Of a DNA stretch of 44,335 nt, positions 39,000-44,335 are shown piece after piece. The DNA comes from Mesostigma viride. Lineage: Eukaryota > Streptophyta > Mesostigmatophyceae > Mesostigmatales > Mesostigmataceae. A program made the position numbers and the translations under genes. The notes under the pieces are model-generated. The model searched no databases. It saw nothing but the letters and a program-made list of their open reading frames with translations, and was not told the origin of the DNA. Within the stretch, counting starts at the first letter, position 1. Every line of letters begins with the position of its first letter. Location of the stretch: positions 1-44,335 of the forward strand of contig RPFO01002292.1 in NCBI GenBank assembly GCA_009746045.1. The letters run 5' to 3'.

Positions 39000-39695
39000 C
39001 ACACCCCGCCGCGCGGCCCTCGCCGGCTCCCTCACCCTGCGAGGCATGGCGAAAAATTGGGCGGTCTTTTCTTAAGAGTAAGTACGTGCAATTTTTCGCC
39101 ACATCCAACAACCCACGCCACCTCAGCGCCGGCCAGTGGGGGAAGGTGGCGAAAAATTGGGCGTTCTTTTCTAAGAGTAAGTACGTGCAATTTTTCGCCA
39201 TCACTCTCACACCTTGACAAACACCTCCTATACCCGCGCCAAGGGGTGGCAGGGTGGCGAAAAATTGGGCGTTCTTTATAAGAGTAAGTACGTGCAATTT
39301 TTCGCCATCACTCTCACACCTTGACAAACACCTCCTATGACCCGCGCCAAGGGGTGGCAGGGTGGCGAAAAATTGGGCGTTCTTTATATAAGAGTAAGTA
39401 CGTGCAATTTTTCGCCATCCTTGTCACACCCCAACACACCATCACAACTGCCGGGGTGGTGACAGATGCCAGCCTAAATGTCACAACCTGGTGAGCAGTG
39501 GTGGCAGGGGGGCACTTCTGTTTTTGCAAGTGGTTTAGGGTTTTAGGGTTTAGGGCTTAGAGACCCATCCTAGGCCGCGGTCACTATAGGGTCACTATAG
39601 GGGTGGCAGATGCCAGCATAAGGGTGGTGCACTTCTCCTAGTCGCGATGACGGAATGATGACGGAATGATGATGGAAGCTACTTAATTAATTAAT
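39000..39695 (-). repeat. Right terminal inverted repeat with four hairpin units
   Basis: Reverse complement of 17323-18022 with small indels. Hairpin units lie at 39048-39100, 39148-39199, 39256-39306 and 39364-39416 (51-53 bp each), and telomere-like TTTAGGG units at 39534-39555. The few differences between the two ends (one or two missing bases in the hairpin centres) show that the ends have started to diverge since integration, or carry assembly errors. Confidence 0.95.
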
Positions 39696-40802
39696 GACGC
39701 ACTAGGAGCATGTGACAGAGCTCTGCGGTGTACTGCCTAGTCCACTTGCTATGATCAAGCGGCTTACTGGTGGCATATGCAACGTAGTCGATGATACAGC
39801 TGGGATTGCAAGTAGAAAGTGGCCAGCCCTTCTGGCTGCATGGGTTGGAACGCGTCGCCTCTACATGATGTTACGTCCTAAACTTCTACCTCCCCTCTAC
39901 CTCTACCTGGCCTAACTAATCCTACCTAAATTAGTCAGGCCGCCTCTACTCAATCCCCTAGCGAAAGACGAACGAGACGGAGCTGATCTCAATGCATTCA
40001 CGTATGTGTTGCTATAATACGCCATACAACCAATTTACCCGAACCCGTTTTATTCCAGGAATAGAGGAAGGAAACACACTACACTGCCGTGACCCAAGCC
40101 TTTATTATGTGTTCATTCATTTAAGACACGCCGAGTGACCACACGAGGGGTAGAACGTGCATAAATGGTCACCAACGGTCCAGCATGCTCGGGCCGACCT
40201 GACCCTCGCCTACCGATGCACAGATACACGCTGGTCCACTACATTCTACCCAAAGGATAAGGACCACTAATAAAGTACGCGGCGCGACGCCCAAAAGCAT
40301 CCAATGCACCGCAGTACTGTTATGAGGACAACCGTGTCCCAGTTCGAACTACACGTAAACCTAGGAACGACCGAGGCAAAAGACCAGCTAATTTACGTCC
40401 GTAACTACAACGAATTGTTACGCGACGTAACACCTCCCCCCACACAAGGTAGGGAGCCCTCTCCCTACGCACAGGGAGGAAACCAAGGGGTAGGAAAAAC
40501 CTAATGCACCCAGCACACACCAACACAATCGACAGGCCATCCAAGATACAAAGCACCAACGTGTTAACTCGGTTCCACCACCACGCCGGGTGGTGTAGGG
40601 TTAGCCAGCACCAAGCCTGGTGGGAGGTTCCCCTAACTGCCTGGAACAGAGTCCTTGCCGGGGGGACGGCACTGGGCAGGACACACAAGTAAACGAATCA
40701 GTACCAAGGACCAAGTACGACCAATCAACTGGCCAGAATATATGAGGGCGACTCTATATACCGGAGGGACAACCCCCTCAGGTCGGGCATAAGGCCCTCT
40801 AT
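39696..40802. other. Right flank of the provirus, no recognised gene
   Basis: No coding frame with a recognisable domain. Near 40011 a CTATAATACGCCATAC stretch resembles the subterminal repeats of the hAT-type element at 42190-43490, so a fragment of that family may lie here. The sequence is not the continuation of the LINE B tail on the left flank that I can recognise, apart from the shared (TTAA)n. Confidence 0.45.
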
Positions 40803-42181
40803 CTAGTTGCCATCAGTCTGGTAAGTGCCACGCGAGGCCAGCAGAACATCCAGATAAGCCTGGTAGTGGGCCACATCATCGGCATTGTCATGCCTATCTA
40901 CAGTGAGGAAAACATCGGCCCACACGCCATCAGGAAAAAGGCCCAGAAAGGCCCAGTAATACCTATGCTGCGTAAGAACGACCTGGCCACGGGCCCAGTC
41001 CAAGAAGCCGCAGGCAAAGAGGCGTAGGAAGGGCTCTACCGCGATCAAACAGAGAGCCCGCAGGAGTAGGCGATGGTACCGGATCCGAGGACGCAAACCC
41101 GTCGGGAAGAACAGATCGATCAGGGGCTCCACGTTAGACGGCCACATCCGGATGTGCCGAACCTCACGTGAGCGCCACCGACGAGCGCACTGTCGCGACC
41201 CGAACGTCTCTAGGTAGTCACTAGCCCGAGGAGGAGGATGGCCACGGGAGTCCAGGCCCTGGCCCGGGATGGCGCTGGACGACGGGCATCCCACTCCAGG
41301 ATGGGCTGCAGGAGAACCGTGCTGTACGTAGCACCCGGCACCGCAGGAAACTCTACCGTAAGGGCATCTGAGGCCATAATGCCCAGAGGCGGAGGGTAAG
41401 CCCACTGGAAACCACCGTAGGTGTCCAAGTCATTGTGACGCCTAGCCCAGCGATACAGAACGCGCCGAACCAGGATCTCGCCCTGGAACACAGGATCAGC
41501 TAAAATAACCATATCGAAAGGAGGCCGATCAGTCTCCATGGGTAGGCCACGGTCCCGCGGCGCCCGACACACCTGGGACGGAACCCGTAGGACATGGGCG
41601 AAATGGCAAGCTCGGCGGAGGCGCGCGGCAGGTCACACTGTCGGCAGGCGAGCGCAGACATACCGTACCCAGGGACGGGCGTGTCGCGCGACTCCGGCGT
41701 CGCATGTACCACAGAAGGGGCCCGGTCCCGGTCGCCCTGGGACAACTCCCGGAGGGAATCAGCAGCGCGGATGGCGCGATGATCAAGGCCGCTGGTCCGA
41801 ACAACCGCAGCCAAGACCGAGGCCAAGGGGGCAGGGGCCGAAGCAGGGTAGGAACCGGCACAGACGCAGACGGCGCCGGTACAACAGGAGGTTGCGCCGG
41901 ACTCGCTGCCGAAGAGGTCGCGACGGACCCGCCACCGCAGCTGGAGCTCTGGTCTCTGGTGGGGGCGCACCCTCAGGCCACATGTTGAAAATCGGGCCCG
42001 TAGGGACAGGCACGTTAGCATAGATTGGTTACCATCCAGGCTCCAGTCTGGCGTTGAAATCCTCTGCGGGGGACCACCCTCCCAGAGCCTGGGAAGCCAC
42101 TCGTATCGCCAAAGAAACCCCGCGCTGGCTGCGATGGCGCGGCGGAGGCTCGGAAGCAGCGACGGCGGGCGCGGCCGCTGG
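40803..42181 (-). pseudogene. Decayed coding region of unknown function, 3' part
   Basis: Minus-strand coding character persists through several frames. Pieces include WPEGAPPPETRAPAAVAGPS (near 41960), SVVHATPESRDTPVPGYGMS (near 41690), FDMVILADPVFQGEILVRRV (near 41490) and a C-terminal part with PSNVEPLIDLFFPTGLRPR, YYWAFLGLFPDGVWADVFLT and a stop at 40803. There is an in-frame stop near 42030 and at least two frameshifts. It continues, across the transposon at 42190-43490, with the 43491-44010 segment. I recognise no family; a retroelement gag-like or host repeat-family gene is possible. Confidence 0.5.
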
Positions 42182-42189
42182 GGCGGAAG

Positions 42190-43490
42190 CAGTGTACAGC
42201 CATACGCAATACGCAATCATACGGGGCCCATGGGTATGGTGTGATAATAACGCCATACGGGGTATAATACGCAAATCATACGGGGACTCTTGAAAATGCT
42301 GTATTTTGCATGGTTCAGGGGGTTCTTCAACATTCTGACCATCAGGCATTTTTTTGTGTGTTCTTGCAACACCACTTGCCTTTATTTAACACATCATCAT
42401 AATATTGCCGTTGCCGTCGCTGCATGCCTACAAATACAAGCATTGTACATCTGTTGTTATTGATAATGTCTGTAAATAGCACACGGTCAGTCGGCCAACG
42501 TGCCAAAAGTAATAAGACATTGTGCCAGAAACAGACATCTTGCCTACTCGTGGTAGGCCACCATGCAATATTGATCTACATGAAGCAAGAATCCATACGG
42601 GCTGCCAACAATGTGGCTAGCGTGCAGGATACCATGCATGCCAGCAACCCGACCAGCTTCCCTAAACCATTAACACATATGGTACGGTGGCTGGCTAGCA
42701 GCAGCCTGCATGGCTAAATAAGGCATTTATGTGCATCGCGAGTCACACCAAATACCCCGCAGCCTGCGACGTAATGCTCCGGCGGCCTCTTGCACTCGCT
42801 CACTCTTGCCTCCTTCGCGTACGTAGCGCCCATGATATGGCGGGTGCTAGCCTTGCTCGGGTGGTAGAACCCGAGAATTTTGCATCCAAGAGTGTGCACG
42901 TCACTTAGCTTGTAGTTACCTGTCGGCTGCCCTTTCTTGTTGAGAGTCTGTTCTTTCACGATGTGTGTCCAGACAGTCTCGAATACGGCCTGCATCTCGT
43001 CGGCCCAGTCATCATCGTGTTCCATAGACCCACACCATCACCGTCGCTAGCCATGGTGCCTGGATGTCAATTGTGCTACGATTAGATGTTAGGTGCCAGA
43101 TGCGCGCCTTGTGGCAGACAACATAACTTCGTCACCTAATTTCCTCGTCCTTCGTCTCCTAGACCCTAGTCCGACACGCAGCAATCTGCAGCAATGCACG
43201 TACAGTCGTACATGCACGGCCAGCTTGGCACCTGCATGTCGTTTATTTGTCGCGGAGTTCCAGGTCGCCTAGATACAGTCTAGTTCCGGCTCCACGTGCC
43301 GTCCAAAATGATGCCAGAAGCTACTTCGAACGCGATTCATACGCAAAAAATACGCAAAAAATACGCAATACGCAAAAATACGCAAAAAAATACGCAGTGC
43401 GTATTTTTTTTCCCATTTCATACGGAATCTTTGCGTATGGCGTATAATACGCGCCATACGGCGTATTATACGCCGTATGGCTGTTCACTG
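42190..43490. mobile_element. hAT-type transposon, 1,301 bp, with 8-bp target duplication
   Basis: Ends CAGTGTACAGCCATACG and CGTATGGCTGTTCACTG form a 17-bp inverted repeat with one mismatch; CAGTG is a common hAT terminus. It is flanked by perfect duplications GGCGGAAG at 42182-42189 and 43491-43498. Subterminal regions are packed with ATACGC/GTATTATACGC motifs. Element plus one duplication is 1,309 bp; removing it joins two minus-strand frames (43865-43485 and 42349-42029) without a shift. It contains one candidate ORF (42714-43025, minus) and no recognisable transposase, so it is probably non-autonomous. Confidence 0.88.
42714..43025 (-). CDS. Uncharacterised ORF inside the 1.3-kb transposon, 103 aa
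   Basis: Starts MEHDDDWADEMQAVFETVWT. It contains KKGQPTGNYKLSDVHTLGCK and FYHPSKASTRHIMGATYAKE and ends RDAHKCLI. Balanced composition and an acidic start suggest a real or recently real protein. A better-context ATG lies at 43054 (AGCCATGG) but in another frame, and a one-base change would join them. No family recognised; possibly a remnant of the element's own gene. Confidence 0.45.
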   Translation of the reverse strand: MEHDDDWADEMQAVFETVWTHIVKEQTLNKKGQPTGNYKLSDVHTLGCKILGFYHPSKASTRHIMGATYAKEARVSECKRPPEHYVAGCGVFGVTRDAHKCLI

Positions 43491-44010
43491 GGCGGAAGAC
43501 TCGCGCAAAGGCGCAGGAGCGTCGGTCGCAGGCGCAGAGGCAGCCGGAGGCGTAGGAGCCGCAGCAACAGAGGAAAACGCAGCGACCGAGGGCTCGCACA
43601 GCGCAGGCGAAGCCGTAGTCGCCAGGCAACAGGAGGGGTAGGGGCACAGATGCCAACAGACACCCACCTGGCGTGGGCTGGAGCATGCGACTGGGACGCC
43701 CATGAAGGCCCCGAATGCCGAGGCCAGGGACTGGATCTGGGCCTGCATCGCAGAAAACAGTCGCCGCGAGATGGTCAGGCTCACGATCCAAGCCCGGAGG
43801 GTAGACTCCACAGAACACGCGCGGGGCCGACCGTGGTGAAGACGGACAGGGGAAGGAGCCGACACAGAGGAAGAGACGCTGCAACTGAGGCCGAATACTC
43901 TGGCGTGTACTGCGCCTCGACTGGTGCGTCCGCAGGGGAAGGGTCGCCATGTGCTACCCCCGCTGACTGATCCGCAATCTCCATAAACTCGACCGCCCGT
44001 AGGAGGTCAC
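43491..44010 (-). pseudogene. Decayed coding region of unknown function, 5' part
   Basis: Minus-strand pieces: DLLRAVEFMEIADQSAGVAH (from about 44004), SADAPVEAQYTPEYSASVA-like acidic sequence, then after a shift LFSAMQAQIQSLASAFGAFM and an Ala/Pro-rich stretch to 43499. It joins in frame to the 42181-42029 segment when the intervening transposon and one duplication copy are ignored. Its own upstream part is cut by the transposon starting at 44011. The gene was thus hit by two different hAT-type insertions. Confidence 0.5.
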
Positions 44011-44335
44011 CCGGGTTGGTCTGTACGCCGCACTTTTGCGATAAATGCGGGATACATAAAGCATATTATGGCCTCGACGTATTTTCGCGTATTTTACGTC
44101 TGACCACGCGGTTTGGATTTGGAATTTTCTGTCGGGGGCGCGGGCCGCGGGCATGGCGCGGTGCCCAGGTTCTGGCGGCGGCGCGCTCACTGCACATTTG
44201 AGATTTTTTACTCTGAAGTAGAATGCGTACAGTTCTTTTCATATAGTCTCAAAAAAAAAACTACGAAGGCAAATGAAACAGTTAAAACGTTAGCTCCGAC
44301 AATCTGGAGCGGTCCGATGATGGATCCAAAAAAAA
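44011..44335 (+). mobile_element. Left end of a second Rep-transposon copy, truncated by the window edge
   Basis: Starts CCGGGTTGGTCTGTACGCCG like 20086 and follows that copy through the subterminal repeats, the ACTGCACATTTGAGATTTT block and the start region of the coiled-coil ORF (near 44274). Compared with the first copy, about 85 bp before that ORF is replaced by a short ATATAGTCTCAAAAAAAAA stretch, a string also found at 22611-22631 of the first copy. Small indels break the ORF start. The expected duplication partner GAGGTCAC (44003-44010) cannot be checked because the right end is outside the window. Confidence 0.85.

Larger units (their letters stand above)
17323..39695. mobile_element. 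Integrated polinton-like virus / virophage-class provirus
   Basis: A 22.4-kb unit bounded by about 700-bp terminal inverted repeats, holding a double jelly-roll major capsid protein, penton-like protein, fibre, A32/FtsK-type packaging ATPase, tyrosine recombinase and primase-helicase. Without the 3.6-kb transposon inside the fibre gene it is about 18.8 kb, within the PLV size range. Virion genes are on the minus strand and replication/packaging/integration genes on the plus strand, diverging at 32165-32188. I see no protein-primed DNA polymerase, retroviral-type integrase or cysteine protease, which argues against a canonical Maverick/Polinton. The fibre is disrupted and several core genes carry single-base shifts, so this copy is probably not functional as read. 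Confidence 0.93.

Noticed and set aside
17323-39695. Canonical Maverick/Polinton
   Set aside because: No retroviral-type integrase and no protein-primed DNA polymerase found; a tyrosine recombinase is present instead.

Overview
The window reads as nuclear DNA of a unicellular eukaryote, most likely an alga (the exact lineage cannot be fixed from sequence alone). The evidence is two short genes with GT-AG introns at the same position, many 5'-truncated non-LTR retrotransposons (LINEs) with microsatellite tails, satellites, and hAT-type transposons with 8-bp target duplications. A 22-kb DNA virus of the polinton-like virus (PLV)/virophage class is integrated in the middle.

Layout. 1-1.9 kb is a (GGGA)n purine tract. 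2.9-8.4 kb is a pile-up of LINE 3' ends in both orientations, including one reverse-transcriptase remnant. 9.3-13.4 kb carries two paralogous two-exon host genes in divergent orientation, separated by a LINE C-terminal fragment and minisatellites. 13.8-17.3 kb holds two LINE ORF1 copies and more LINE tails. 17.3-39.7 kb is the provirus. 39.7-44.3 kb holds a decayed minus-strand coding region of unknown function, cut by one complete 1.3-kb hAT-type element and by the start of a second element that runs off the window.

Provirus. It is bounded by ~700-bp terminal inverted repeats (TIRs), each holding four copies of a 51-53 bp hairpin unit and telomere-like repeats. Minus-strand genes (right to left from 32164) form the virion module: a 1094-aa virion-surface candidate, a C2H2 zinc-finger protein, a penton-like protein, a small Gly/Ala-rich protein, the double jelly-roll major capsid protein, a 56-aa ORF, an Ig-repeat/lectin-like fibre and a 170-aa protein. 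Plus-strand genes from 32189 form the replication/packaging/integration module: a coiled-coil protein, an A32/FtsK-like packaging ATPase, an AT-hook segment, a tyrosine recombinase and an archaeo-eukaryotic-type primase fused to a herpes-UL9-like helicase. I see no DNA polymerase and no maturation protease. Several core genes are split by single-base shifts, most of them at homopolymers; these may be assembly errors or early decay.

Most notable: the viral fibre gene is interrupted by a 3,587-bp transposon with 9-bp TIRs and a perfect 8-bp target duplication (GTCGCGTA). Removing it with one duplication copy leaves the fibre frame continuous. The transposon encodes a coiled-coil ORF, a C2H2-fused HUH endonuclease of CRESS-Rep type and only the N-terminal part of a hAT-like transposase. 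A second, diverged copy of its left end starts at 44011. A hAT-type element that carries a rolling-circle Rep and sits inside an endogenous virus is the best candidate here for an undescribed system.
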